From Neckera pumila (Eukaryota; Streptophyta; Bryopsida; Hypnales; Neckeraceae), in NCBI GenBank assembly GCA_963969595.1, contig OZ018409.1, positions 46,203,282-46,267,281 on the forward strand: a DNA stretch of 64,000 nucleotides, given 5' to 3'. Positions 11,795 through 23,783 of the stretch are shown here, one piece after another. Both the position numbers and the translations under genes were made by a program. A model generated the notes under the pieces. The model ran no database searches and was not told the DNA's origin. It worked only from the letters and a program-made list of their open reading frames with translations. Each line of letters begins with the position of its first letter. Position 1 is the first letter of the stretch.

Positions 11795-12720
11795 TTAACC
11801 CCTAAAGGTTTTTGACTATGTTTTCACCAAAAACGCTCCAAAACTGCCATTTCTAATACTAGTGCCAAACTTTAGAAAAAAAAAATTTTGGACACATGTA
11901 ACCATAGGATCTTGTAGTACATTGGTTTAAGAAGATGTGGAAAAAATATAAGAATTTTCCACCATGTAGATTGCAAGATAATAGCGTTTGAATTGACAAA
12001 ACCCCTTTTTTAATCACTGCAACAATCCGGACAGCTGCCCTTCACAAGGTCAATGTCCAAAGTGGTGGTTTCTCTTTGAATTCATTCTTCAAGGCAAGTT
12101 GGCTACATGCTTGAAAATTTTCAGATCATTTGGAATTGTACAACATATAGGAAAAATATAATAAGTAGGAAGAGGTAGAGAATGACTCAAAACACTAAAT
12201 TGTCCAGAATTTAATTATGGAATTGAAAAATGCCAATCCCAGTGGTTGTAATGTTGTAATAAATAATCTACACCCAATTTTTCTTGTTTTATTCAAAAAT
12301 ATTGAAATTGAGTTAAATAAAAGACTTCAAAGTTTATTTTAGAGTTGAGATTCTATAACTACCCTCAAACTAAGAATCCTCATAATTTTTGACTCATACA
12401 TCCAAATGGAATGATTCAAAGCTTCACGCATACATATAAATCTAAAGAACCATTTTCAAATTTTTATTTTTTTACAAAGTGATTTTTGAAGAAGTTTCTT
12501 TTACTGCCTGGGCTGCCCGCCAAGTAATGAAAATGACATATCATGCAATAACTTTTTAATCATGTAGTCAAAAGTTATAAAAATTGTTGGGCCTTAAAGC
12601 TACTCCTTGGAAAAATGTTGTGTGAAAATTTGAAAGAAAAAAAATAAAAACTCCGCTCGTAGTGAGCTGCCCAAAGAAGCTATGTTCTCAAGAAAACATG
12701 TTCAGGGCTTTAGGGGTTAA
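11795..12720. mobile_element. TTAA-bounded AT-rich repeat, copy A
   Basis: It starts TTAACCCCTAAAGG and ends CTTTAGGGGTTAA, a perfect 13-bp terminal inverted repeat including TTAA at each edge. A diverged full-length relative occurs at 43,705-44,645. The 926-bp interior is non-coding and AT-rich. TTAA target specificity with CCCTAAAG-like termini is what piggyBac-type non-autonomous elements look like, but no transposase is present, so the superfamily is a hypothesis. Confidence 0.75.
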
Positions 12721-14099
12721 ATCAATTTCCAAATTCATAAAAACTTTGAAATTCAATAACTTTCACACCAAAGGTTCAAACGCCATGAAACAAAGTCTGT
12801 GCACCCCTCTTTGCCAAGAGCATTTGAGCAATACCAAAAAAACCACAAGATGCCTTACAAACAAACAAAACAAAATAAACAATCTAATTTAAGGTATAGA
12901 TTGAAAGTGGACAACTTCATAAAATACGAAAGACCAGAATTAGGTTGCGCCATATTAATTTCTTTACATTCAACACTTTATAAATTTTTATAGTTATGGT
13001 GCAAGAAGGTACCACTTTTTACTCTGGTATTGCTAGAATTGGAAATATCAGTAGCATTTTCAATTCACTTAGATGACTTTCAAAATAACTTTTATGGGAT
13101 AGGGCACCCTAATTGTAAAGGCAACATAATTTAATGAATTATCATGAATGTAAAATCACAATTTAATAGGCTTCTTAGTCAACCTTTTGTAACTTTAAAT
13201 CTAAAAATTTGAATTGTAATTGTACAAATTCAAACTAGAAGATTATGGATCACATAGGAAAAGAAAACACAACAATTTCATATATAGATTGAACAATTAT
13301 AAGGCACGTACAACCATAATCAGTACTCCACAAAATGAGACATACATTTGGACCAAAAAGCTTTTGTTTTGCCTACATATTGCCTACATTTTGTTGACAC
13401 AAGATGTATACAATGAAAACATGAAATTCTATGAAAGTCTAGTATTATTTTTTGATATAGAATACCTATAGATAGCACTTTGAAAACTCATTATTATTCA
13501 TTCGGCGTCCAAATAATGCATGCTAAAGTTGTTGGAATTGTCTTCACTTGCCAATAAGATTCATTAAATTGTTCAAAAGAAATTTTATAATAGTAATAAT
13601 ACTTAGTCATTTGTGATGATTATAGGTGCCCATTCTTTAACATTTGATCTTGACGGTATTCAAATGATGGAAGTTGTTTTAAATCAATTGATTCAGTTTT
13701 GTACATGTTTAATTTAAAATTTAGACCATGAAAAAAATACAAAATTGAAGTACATAATTTGAATAACTACAAACGAATTATAAATTCTCAAAATTTGACC
13801 TAAGATTTCTTCAAAAGTACAAACTTTTGCCGTAGGATTTTCTAAAATAATTTCCTTCCAAGATCTAATATATTTGAGAATCATTTCTAAGAGTCTTTAG
13901 TACTAGAAAATCGTGATTTGCAATGGGCATTCTCATACATAATCTTGAATAGAAAATTATGAACATTCAATTTCAAAATGATATTTTAGATGATGATAAA
14001 TTAGGCTTGAAAAGGTGTTCACCTAAAAAAATTAAAAGAAAGGATATTTTAGTAAGATTCTTTTAGTCTTAGAACAAAATCTACACCAAAATGTGATGC

Positions 14100-15584
14100 C
14101 TTAAGCATTTAGAGGCATTTAGAGGTGGAAATGTTTGGTTGAAATATGATTATTTATGTTTATGTATTTGTGCTTCCTATATCTTTGCCATTTCTAGTAC
14201 AAGTTCCATATTTTTGAATTTTTTTCTTGGACACATACAACCATAGGACATAAATGTATGCCGACTTTAAAACATGTGGTAAAAATTTCAGGAATTTCCA
14301 CTGTACAAATTGGAAGATATTAGTGTTTGAATTGGCAAAAAATGTTTTTTTGGCCTAGTGAAAAATAGGACAGTTACACTTCACAAGGTCACATTGGAAT
14401 GAAAAAAACTTGGAAATGTTGATGCTTCTTTGGATTCATTCTTTACGGCATGTTGGCCACATGCTTGAAATTTTTTAATTTGTTTGGAATTTCAGATCAT
14501 GCTTGATTTTGCCCTCGGCTTTGAAAAGAAAATTCTCTTTATTGTAATTATGTTTTGGCAAAGAATTGTATCACAATGCTCACATGTACAAAGGTTAATT
14601 ATAGTAAGGGAAAAAAATGCAAAAATCTAATTATCCTCTAGAGAAGTTTTTATTTTGGCGTGATTTAGCCTTTAGTTTGAAAATTAAAATCTCTTTATTA
14701 TAATTTTGATTTTTTTTGGATATGCTTGTTGATGGAATATGTGTGTATGGAGGTTTTCTACATATCTCCGCAATCAAATTTAAAAAATTCATCACCAATG
14801 TTCTTCAAAGAATTTTTGTACAAAACCATAAAACTTAATGAAAAAAATGACTTAAAAAAGAATTTTAGTTTTTTGAAATTGAATTTAGTATGCTTGATTG
14901 AAATTGCCTAAGGTATCAATGTTCATTGTGCAAAATAAAAAATGTCAACTCCGTTTTATTTTATGCAAGAAAATTTAATGGTCCCAACAGCCATCACTTA
15001 TCTTTTTGTTAGGCCATTATACAACATACAGGGAAAAAAATACTAAGTAGAAAGAAATAGAGCATGATTCAAAATACTTAATTGTCAAGAATTTTACTAT
15101 GGAATTGAAAAATGCCAATCCCAATAATTGCAATGTTGTAATAAATAATGTACACCCTATGGTTTTATTATTTTCAAAAAACATCGAAAATGGAGTAAGA
15201 TAAAGGATTTCAAAGTTTATTTTAGAGTTGAAAATCCATAACTGCCTGCAAACAAATAGTCCTCATACCTTTTGACTCATTGATCAAAATTGAATGATTC
15301 AAAGCTTTCCAAATAAATAACTCCAGAAAACTAATTAAAAATTTTAGATTTTGGAAAAAGTGAATTTTTTTTATCTGCACAAACTGCTTATTTACAAAAA
15401 AGTAGCATAGAAGGCTATAACTTTTGACTTATATTTCCAAATGTCATGAAATTTAGTGCACATGAAAGATATTCCTTGTCCCCACCTTTTATTAAAATTT
15501 TAGTCTAAAATATACAAATCTTCATTCACACCAGCCCAAAATAGCTATGTAATCAAAAAACGCTTGCTTGTCTTTAAGGATTAA
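14100..15584. mobile_element. TTAA-bounded repeat relative, copy D (left edge uncertain)
   Basis: The interior matches copy A in order: the ACCATAGGA segment at about 14,240, the TTTCCACTGTACAAATTGG segment at about 14,295, the CATGTTGGCCACATGCTTGAA segment in shifted form, and CCAATCCCAATAATTGCAATG at about 15,115. It ends CTTTAAGGATTAA at 15,584. It is longer than copy A because of extra AT-rich sequence at about 14,490-15,000. The left terminus, near TTAAGCATTTAGAGG at about 14,100, is degraded. Confidence 0.5.
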
Positions 15585-15593
15585 TAAGCCTCA

Positions 15594-16332
15594 TTAACCC
15601 TGGAGCGCCGCCGCAGATGCCATTCCGTGGCGTTCCAATGACAATACTATTGAGCTAAAAGAGTTCAAAAGCATTTTTTCATCCTCGTTTTTCTTGTTGA
15701 CCTTTCACATTGGATTATGAAGAGTATCTAATTGAATTTGTACTCTTTCCAAATTTTGTCTTTATGGAAATGAAAAGCTATTAAAAAAAACGGATCACAA
15801 AATATGCTATTTTAGAGTATTCTGGGAAGTTGTTGCTCCTTGCTTTAAATCTGAAATTTCTCCACAAAAAAACATTTTTTGAGTTTGAGTCAAACTAACA
15901 AAATGAAGTCATCTACTCTAGTTTCTACTCCAATTTGAATTTCTATTCCTAATATTGCATATTTTATTGCAATTTAAACATTGGATGTATTTTCAATGTC
16001 TATTATTTTCTAATCATAGAATGACACGGAAATTGGATTTACACCATGATGTTTATCATTGTGATATATACTTATGGTGAAATTTTCAGATTTTTTGAAA
16101 TATTTTTCTTTTTAATATGATTTTTCTTCACTTTTTATTCAAAATTCTAAAAAAAATTAATCTTCCACAAAAAAATCTAAATTTTCTCTAAAGTAAAGAA
16201 AACATGTACCTGCATCTTTGAAAAATAAATATAAATTTTTTCATACATATCTAGTTGCAAAATGGTAGCAAATTGAGTGATGGACAATGAGGTTTGAAAT
16301 CAATGGTTATGGGTCAGTCATTTAGGGATTAA
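15594..16332. mobile_element. Second TTAA-bounded repeat family, copy G
   Basis: It is bounded by TTAACCCTGGAGCGCC on the left and CATTTAGGGATTAA on the right. The right 310 bp are repeated, inverted, at 48,340-48,655 starting TTAACCCGTAAATGACGG, which fixes the terminus independently. The interior is non-coding. Left and right ends share only TTAAyCC, so it is either a degraded element of the same TTAA-targeting type or a related but distinct family. Confidence 0.55.
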
Positions 16333-16369
16333 GATTGTATAAGAATGCAATGTTGTAGGAATTACTTCC

Positions 16370-16476
16370 TACACAAAATAGTGAAATTAGGTTGCCCCAG
16401 ACTATAGTTGACCATGTTTGAAAGTGTTAGATATGAGAAATTAGTGTGGGGCAACCTAATTTCACTATTTTGTGTA
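16370..16476. repeat. Perfect 30-bp inverted repeat hairpin
   Basis: The arms at 16,370-16,399 and 16,447-16,476 are exact reverse complements (TACACAAAATAGTGAAATTA and onward to GCCCCA), separated by 47 bp. This is a MITE-like foldback of 107 bp. A related fragment (AGAATTAGGTTGCGCCA) occurs at about 12,937. Perfect arms imply recent origin or ongoing correction. No obvious target duplication was found. Confidence 0.9.
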
Positions 16477-16667
16477 CATAAGATTGCGTTTGAAAATGGG
16501 TGTTTGCACGGGGTACAAGGAGGGTGTCTATAATTTTGGCTGCCCCATTGTCCTGTAAAATAAAACGGACATATCACCACGTCAGCAATGCCGAAGTGGA
16601 ATTCACGCTCTTTTGAGTTATCATCTACCCGCCATTTCTGAAACCTAAGTTACTGTGAAGCTCTGCT

Positions 16668-19409
16668 ATGGCCGACATACTCGTCTTCGCCTTGTCCTGT
16701 CCCAGCACTGAGCTTGAAAGGGCCCCAGTCTCATAATCTTTGTTCGCATGTCTTGATTTTGTAGGACCCTCCGATTCACAGATTATTAAGCTATCTTTTC
16801 TGTTGATTTTGGTGCAAAATCAACTCGCATCCATCTTCTTGGGAGCTGGCTATGCCCGCCCAAGTTGGTTTAACCTCCAGGAGAGCCGACGTGAGGTTCC
16901 AAGGGTTTGTTCAAGTCCAAGTGCGTACAACGAACTCCATACGCTGGTAAGTTGAGTCGGTTTGGATAGTGGATTCTTTTTGTTTTGGTGAAAGCCTGAA
17001 AGGATTTCGGTTGCAGCTGTTGCACCAGGGGAGCCGACATTCCTGTTTGGACCATGCCGAGGAGGTCAAAGTAGAAGCAGTTCCGGATTTGCAGCCTGTT
17101 CACGATAGATTCAGTGCATATTACTTGAGAGTTTACTGCGGTCAGGTTTGAGTTTCGGTTTGTAACTCGCACTTAACATTAGCTTTATCACGCCACATTA
17201 GCCGAATTTTTGCTTCAAGCTCTGCTCTTGTGTATCTGCATGAGAGTCAAGCCTATGTAAGGAGAACTTCAGATTGGAACTGCATGCGGCGTCCTTTTTT
17301 TTACATAATTAATCTTGGTTGGAAATGTTGCAGACATTATTAATTTGTATTAGAAATGCTGCTGAATTGCTTTCCTAATTTTCCAAAGAAGTTGTTTCCC
17401 TATACTGAGATGTACATGTGGCTGTTGTATGGATATGCTAAGACTCGTTGCTGTTCCTTGACAAACAATTTTTGTAGCTGTCTTTATTCGCAATTTACAT
17501 CAATTTCCTCTGCCACTCTTGTCTTCTGGTTGCCTTCAGCACTGAAAGAAGTGGAGACACTTTAAAACACCTATGACAGTAAATACTGAGGAGGAATGCT
17601 ACTTTATGTTTGTTGCTTAGACGGGAAAGATCCAGGATGTGATGGAATGCAGATTCTTTCATTATTACATGTGCAGTGACTCGTGCTCTTTCAGAAAGTA
17701 ACTTGTAGGAATGTTGTGGTTCAGGTATTCCCTTCCCAGTATTTAATACTGCAGCGTTGGAGTTATGTGCAACAGTAAGTTATTTTGCTTACAATTCTAC
17801 CTACTTTATGAAGATCTATATGGTATGACTCTCCCTCATTAAAAAAACTCTATAGTCAGTACGTTGCATTGCATAATTCTGGTCATCTCTGCCCTTGTAT
17901 ATAGCTGTGGCCATATTTCGTGTTTAAATGTTCATTGCCATTTGATGACTCTTTCTTCTGTTGAATCATAGAAAGTGGCGGTAGCAACTAGGGATTTGAG
18001 GAAAGCCCTTCACGTTTGCAGATTTGCATGGTTGCTTGTACCAACTTTTTTTTTCACAAATAGGTTATGATGATGTACCCGGTGCCAACGTTTTGCATGC
18101 TAAGTTGCAATGTAGGTGTTTATTTATTTGCTACGACCACTTTTTGTATTCTGCACCATCAAGGTTTGTAATTGCTATAGTTTGAATTTTTAGAGTCTTG
18201 AACCGAGTGCATATGCTCTGCGCAGGAGTGCATTAGACATTTTAGAAACAGAGGTCAGAGCAGAATTGGGCAAGGATGTAGTGGATATATCAACACCAAA
18301 CAAAAGTGAGCTTACAGGCTTGGATCGACGGTTAAGTTCCATCAAGCCGCCACATCTGGTATTTTTAACTGTTTTCCTTATCTTGGTCCTCTATAATCAA
18401 AGATTTATAACTGATACTTAATGAGTAGGAGTGATGCAACAAACTAGAAAATTCCTACTCCATGTTAATTTGTTTGAAATCAAGTGGTTACTTTTTGGCA
18501 AAATTTCATGCTTTAAATCCACAACCTGTAAAAGTATCTTAATCTTGTAATGCATGTAGTAGTGGATCATTGATGAACTTTGAATTTAATATGGACTTGT
18601 TGAGGTCGTTACACAACATTTATGCAAGTCTAGTAGAGAGCTCCATTGAGAAAAGTAGATTCCTTTCTGGGTTGTCTACAAGGATCTTCTTTGTGGAGTT
18701 GCATAGAATTTTCATTGCGTATGATCTCTACTTTTTCTCAAAGTTCCCGGCAGTTCACAAGCTTGTTTGTAAGAAAGGAGCACTGAATCTCAGTTTTATG
18801 CTATATGTTTAGGTATGGATAGATCACATGGCAAAAGCTCTTGCGCATGTTCCGTTCTCCACTTGTGGAAACTATTCAAAACTTACTGCAGCACCAGCTG
18901 GTATTGTGAACCTCTTATTTTCAAGTTCTTTGACTACTCTCAAAACTTTCTAATGCAGTTGACAAGGTTTCACGAAGCTTGTATATAATGACAAGATCAC
19001 AAAAATGATATACCAACCTTAGAGGTGAAAGTACTAAGTTCCTTACAGAAAATCACTTGTAGTCCTAAGAAATGATCAGAAACTGACCTGTGTAGAGAAT
19101 TAAGCGTTTTTCTGGAAGTTTTTATTATCTTCCAAGGCCGAAATGAGCTATGAATGCTTATTGAACACATTTAGAGTGCATTCTAGTAATTGAAGAGTTA
19201 CTGAATTCTAGTAATTACTGAAATCAGCCTCTAAATTTTGTTTACCAAGGACCTGATGATGAAGTTATTGTAATAGTTTTTGTGCCATATATTCGTGACC
19301 AAAAAATGTTTGTTAACAGGCATTGCTGAAGCTTGGTGAATTTCGTGAATATCACTTTCGCAAGGTGACACTCCAAGTGAACCAGGACGATGTTGTATTC
19401 GCCTTGCAG
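16668..19409 (+). pseudogene. Captured host-gene exons inside the CACTA element
   Basis: I cannot name the source gene. A possible start is the ATG at 16,668 (MADILVFALSCPSTELERA). A clear donor lies at 16,947. Three exons are convincing because all are phase 0 with GT-AG borders: 18,194-18,358 (55 codons, with SAYALRRSALDILETEV), 18,813-18,905 (31 codons, with WIDHMAKALAHVPFSTCG) and 19,320-19,409 (30 codons, with GEFREYHFRKVTLQVNQDD). The composition is that of an ordinary cellular protein, not a transposase. The stretch to about 20,100 may hold further exons or 3' sequence. Its position inside the transposon indicates capture of a genomic fragment with introns; expression is unknown. Confidence 0.55.
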
Positions 19410-20773
19410 GTTACTGATACCTACCATTTGAGAAATTAAGATCTTATGCAATTAATTTTAGCCCTTTCAAAGATGAGAAACAATTGTGTTGCTTATTGCT
19501 TTATTCCGTCTAGGTGATATGTGAACGTTGAAATCTGAATTTGTCGTTGAATCTCCAGCCTATGATAAAACTACAAGTTGCTTAGTAAACAAGAAGTTGC
19601 CTATTAGGCGCTCCATTCCTGAAAGGTAGTCTACTCTCTCCTCTCCATGCTATTGCTTTATTGGCTTTAGTCTTAGGTACCATCTGCACCAACCAGGTAA
19701 CACCAATTATCTTCTTGGGTTCTTAAGCCCAATTAGCTAGTGGGAATTGAGTGACTTATTGCGTATCCGCACTTGCATGGCAACTAACAGGGAGTTAAGC
19801 TTTCAAGTTAGCAAACTGCTGCTACTTGATTAGTGTGTGCAGATTTAACAGTTCAACCATTTGTATAGGCACAATTAGTTAAGAAAATGAAAAATGACTA
19901 AATTATGCAAGTTTTTATTGGGAGCTAGTTGCAATTTGTTAACATAACACAACCTGGATATTGCGGTGCTCTTTAACTAATTCTAGTCAGCTAGTTGACG
20001 CTACTTCCTTGGTGCAAATGGGGTCTTTGTTTGTGCTAAAAGTATTGTACATTGTATCTGATGTGAAGTGTAATACTTGGCGCTATTTTTCAGGCTAGGA
20101 ATTGGCGAGGAGCTAGGGACCAAGGACAAATTATGGACTGATCAATGCAGATTAGAATCCTTGAAGCCATTAGGCAAAAGTCCTTGGAGCCATTTGCAAG
20201 GCTGAATCTCATGTGTACATTCTAGAAAGAAAATGTGCACCATTGGTGCACCATCATTATAAATGTCACTTTGAACACCTTGCTTCTTATACTGTACTCG
20301 TTAATGTTTGAACAAACATCCTTAGAAATGTTTTGTGAAACACAAATCCATCATAGTAAACATCAACTTCAACATCTTGTATTTGTGCCATGTCAGACCA
20401 TGCCATTGCCACGTCACAAAACCAAAATCATTGGGCTGCTTGGAAAAAAAAATTCAGAAAAAAATTTCAAAAAAAAATTTCAAAAAAAAAAAAAAAAAAA
20501 GTCCAAAAATAAAAGGGCAGTGGTAGTGGGCTGACCTGTCAGTGACGTGGCGTCCACGTAGCAGAAAGTTTATGGAAAAAAACACTACATTTTGATGGAT
20601 GTTTTCTAAAAACAAGCCTAAAATTCCTATTGTTTCTTGTGATTTTAGCACGTTTTTTGCTTGTCAATAGAGATGGATTTTTGAGGACACCACGGTTGAC
20701 TACCAAAAAACATGGAAAAATATGTTTCAATGTTTTTTACTAACATCCCAAAAAACAAGGTTTTCTTATAGTG

Positions 20774-21533
20774 TCTCCTTGGCCTTTCTTTCACTTCTCC
20801 TCAGAGATTTCCGCAATGACTGAGCGGAATTTTCGTAGTTGGTCGCAGCATCCATGGCCTCCCGAAGCGTCCTCGGTCTCGTTTGCCGGATAAGGAACCC
20901 CATAGATTCCGGTAATCCGGCTACATACCATTCTACTTGCAGACCAGGGGCAATCTCCGTAGTCAACTTCTGCATGAGCGCTTTCACCCTCTGCCCATAC
21001 TTCCGTACAGATTCGATCGACTTCATCGTGAGAGTATTCAAACGACCTAATGCTCTGGCCTCCCCACCCACTTCTCGGAAGGCTTGTAGGAAGTCCGCTC
21101 TTAGCTGATCCCAATCATTCCGGGTCAACTCTAGAACGTCTTGGTACCATTTGAGCGCTTCCCCCTTCAGCAATCCCTGAAAGATTCTTTGTTGGGCAGC
21201 CTCGTTCTCCTGATTGGCAAGCGCGGTTGATTGAAACTCGCACAGCCATTCATCCGCATCCTGGCTTCCGTCTCCCTTGAAACGCTTGTACCTCAACCGG
21301 GTCATCCTGTCTTCTTCTGACAACAGTTCGTCTCCTTCCGGTTCCGATACTTGCTCAGAAGTTGGGGGTGTATTCTCCAATCTTGGGCTCTCGTTTCCTT
21401 CTCCAGGTGCAGGTACAAAAATGGGTTGGTCTTCCGGTTGAGATATCTCCGGATCACTAAGACCTAATCCCGACGACTCTCCACGTTGATTCTTCCGGAA
21501 TCGCCTGATTTCACTTCTCGTCCTCCTTCTCAT
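20774..21533 (-). pseudogene. gag: Ty3/gypsy-like Gag, N-terminal part (capsid)
   Basis: The frame starts at the ATG at 21,533 and runs to the CACTA insertion point. After a charged leader it holds the retrotransposon Gag capsid-type region: DADEWLCEFQSTA, RIFQGLLKGEALKWYQDVLE, WDQLRADFLQAFRE and VRKYGQRVKALMQKL, all typical of plant gypsy Gag. It continues across the insertion site in the same frame into the zinc-knuckle half at 10,832-9,778. The start codon lies about 150 bp downstream of the 5' LTR, as expected for gag. Capsid assembly is the family role; this copy is broken by the transposon. Confidence 0.88.
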
Positions 21534-21656
21534 GGGTGCGAGATCCGATTCTCCTTGTTCTGCCTAAAAACCGGAGTTCTAACAACCACACGGAAGTCAC
21601 AGTAACAGCTGGCCTTAGCTAATAGGGATCAAAATAGAGCTAATAGCTTTAGAATT

Positions 21657-21673
21657 CCTCGGCAGCGGCGCCA
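21657..21673 (-). promoter_or_regulatory. Primer binding site, tRNA-Asp type
   Basis: On the minus strand TGGCGCCGCTGCCGAGG begins 10 nt after the LTR end (21,684). The TGGCGCC-TGCC core is complementary to the 3' end of plant tRNA-Asp (ending GGCAACGGCGCCA), a primer used by many plant gypsy elements, with a few mismatches. It fixes the element's orientation and marks 21,684-25,002 as the 5' LTR. Confidence 0.8.
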
Positions 21674-22781
21674 GATTTTTGTATGTCGTAGCACAGGGTA
21701 AGCAATTTTCCAGTTATACTACCAAAAACCACTTTAAAGTATAACAAAGTGACTCTAAAGATTGAACCCGCAAGATTCTGTGAAGTAGATAGTCTTATTT
21801 AGTCTCTAAACTAAGTCAGTACCTATATTTCCTCTTCCGATTCAAACACAACAATTGGAAACACAACAACACCAAGAACTATAATCAGACCCTCTTCTCC
21901 TTCTCCGATCCGGTCCACTTTCCGATCTGGTCTGATCAATCACATCCACTCTTACTACCATCCGGTTTAGTTTTACCTCTGTTTCACCATCAGAGGGTTT
22001 GCCCCTTGTTTTTGAGAGCGGTAGGCCCGCCGCTCCTTCTGTGAATTATAGTGGCTGAAGATCCACTTTGTCCTTCTCCAATTCTCTACACTAACCCGGA
22101 CTCGGTTTGATCCTTCACAGCAACCCAGAAAACTCTCCAGATCATCGGTCACACAAGGACCCCCCGTACGATCCTTCTATACTACAACGACCTTAGCGCC
22201 ACGTTCCGTCTGTGCGAAGCCAGGCGGCTGCAAGTGAACCCGTCCGTTCCAACATTAACTAAAGTTCTTCCGTTTGCTCACTAAGGCAGCGAGATCTCTC
22301 AGGAGATCGGACACTCGATCGGATTTTCCACCCAGGAGTTCTAGCACGACTAAGGAATCCCTCCCTATCCGCCTAGCCTAACAACGACTGTCTCGCCCGG
22401 AATCCTAAACTTTAGAGCTGCTGAGGAACTGGAATCCACTCCCAACACTTTTGCAATCCGCTCACCTGCACATAAGATCAAAACAAGAACGCTAAAGGGA
22501 GAAATCACACCCACCCTAACATGCGCCTTCCTAACTCCTCACCACACAACCTTGCCGCACACGGGAGAGACACGCAACAAGAGGCCAAGAGAAGACGTAC
22601 GCGAAAATGAGGTGAAAAAACTCCCAGCTCCCAAGCAGGGGCTGACTTATATACTACTTGATTACAAAGCAAAAAGGACCCCGGAAATCCGCGCTGGACA
22701 TCCGGATCTGATCCTAACCGGCCAGACTAGATAATCATCCGATCGGGTCCTAACTATCTTACAAATACTTTACATTTCTAA

Positions 22782-23741
22782 CTAACTTCCTACCCTACGC
22801 TCCAATTCCCCTGCCCAGCGTGGACTTCTAGGTTCCTCGGACAGTTGGTTGAAGACGTCCGCCAAGTTCCGGTTCCGCTCCCCGGTAGCTGGATCCGGAA
22901 GATCTGACCCGGGCAATGAATCTAACTGAATTGGTTGCCCCGGCCCAGGTCTCCGGTTACTCTTCCTTGACTCGGATGTCTGATCCTTGCGCTCCTCCAG
23001 ATTCGATCCTCCCGCTGCAAACGAATCTGGCAGCGAAATGTCTGAGAGGTGGATTTCCCGGGAAAACACGGATCTGGTCAGCTTCCGACTGCTGACGTCC
23101 ATCCAGTCGGCCGCCTCTCATGCTGCCACTAAAGATGCTTCCACCCGATCGGTGAAGTCTCTGAGGATCCGAACTATCCGAGAACCGGATACCTTCTTCT
23201 CCTCATGCACCCCTTTGTCAAATAATGCCGCCTTGACTGCGGTGGATCCGGACTCTCCAAGAGTGTCCTTCACCAACTCAGCCACCTTCCGGGTTGCCTC
23301 CGCCATCTCCCGGACTGCTACCTTGTCTTCCTTGAGGATTACCATGTCAGCCCTCAGAGCGTCGACTTCCCCTTGAAGCCGACGGATCTCTGCCTCTTGT
23401 TTCCGGTTTTCATTCGGATCGGCCAAGAATTGCCCCACCTTACTCGGCAATTCACTATTGACCGGTGCATCCACCAACTCCCCGATAGTGATGAGAGTTC
23501 TCCGCTTGACCTTCCAGTCCGCTCGTATCCCACCCAAGACAACCGTCAACTGGTTGAACGGGTTGGTTGGATCCTCAAGATCCGGCATCTCTACCTCCGG
23601 TCCCTGTTCTGGTGTGGACCGGGGGTTCAAGGGGGTTCCTCTCTTCCGAGGAGGCGTCGTCTTCTGTTGCTTCCTCTGCCGGGACGGCTCCTCCTCTTCC
23701 TCCTCTTTTGTCTCGGGTTCGGATCTGGTTTGCTCCTCCAT
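22782..23741 (-). pseudogene. LTR-encoded ORF b, copy 1
   Basis: It starts at the ATG at 23,741 and reads as an acidic, Arg-rich N-terminus (EPETKEEEEEEPSRQRKQQ), a globular middle (NPFNQLTVVLGGIRADWKVK), a long coiled-coil segment (RRLQGEVDALRADMVILKED) and a basic tail. A TGA at 23,120-23,118 interrupts it. Copy 2 has CGA (Arg) at that site, so the ancestral frame ran on to about 22,782, roughly 320 residues in all. It is not Gag, protease, RT or integrase; function unknown. The coiled coil suggests self-association. Confidence 0.7.
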
Positions 23742-23783
23742 CTTGTCATCCGAACCCGACTCTCCGTACTTCAGGATAGACTC

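Larger units (their letters stand above)
10836..20773. mobile_element. 9.9-kb CACTA-type DNA transposon inserted in gag
   Basis: The termini are CACTATAAGAAAACCTTGTT at 10,836 and its inverted complement ending at 20,773. Both sides are flanked by TCT (10,833-10,835 and 20,774-20,776), the 3-bp target duplication expected of CACTA/CMC elements. If the element and one TCT are removed, the gag frame continues without shift, which proves insertion. Inside there is no transposase. The element holds AT-rich DNA with TTAA-bounded repeats (11.8-16.3 kb) and a set of host-like spliced exons (16.7-19.4 kb), as in non-autonomous Pack-CACTA elements. Subterminal GACGT/CCACGTCA-rich words near both ends may be transposase-binding repeats. 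Confidence 0.92.

Noticed and set aside
20454..20510. Lys-rich ORF over a poly(A) tract
   Set aside because: It is an A-run in the subterminal part of the CACTA element; no coding evidence.
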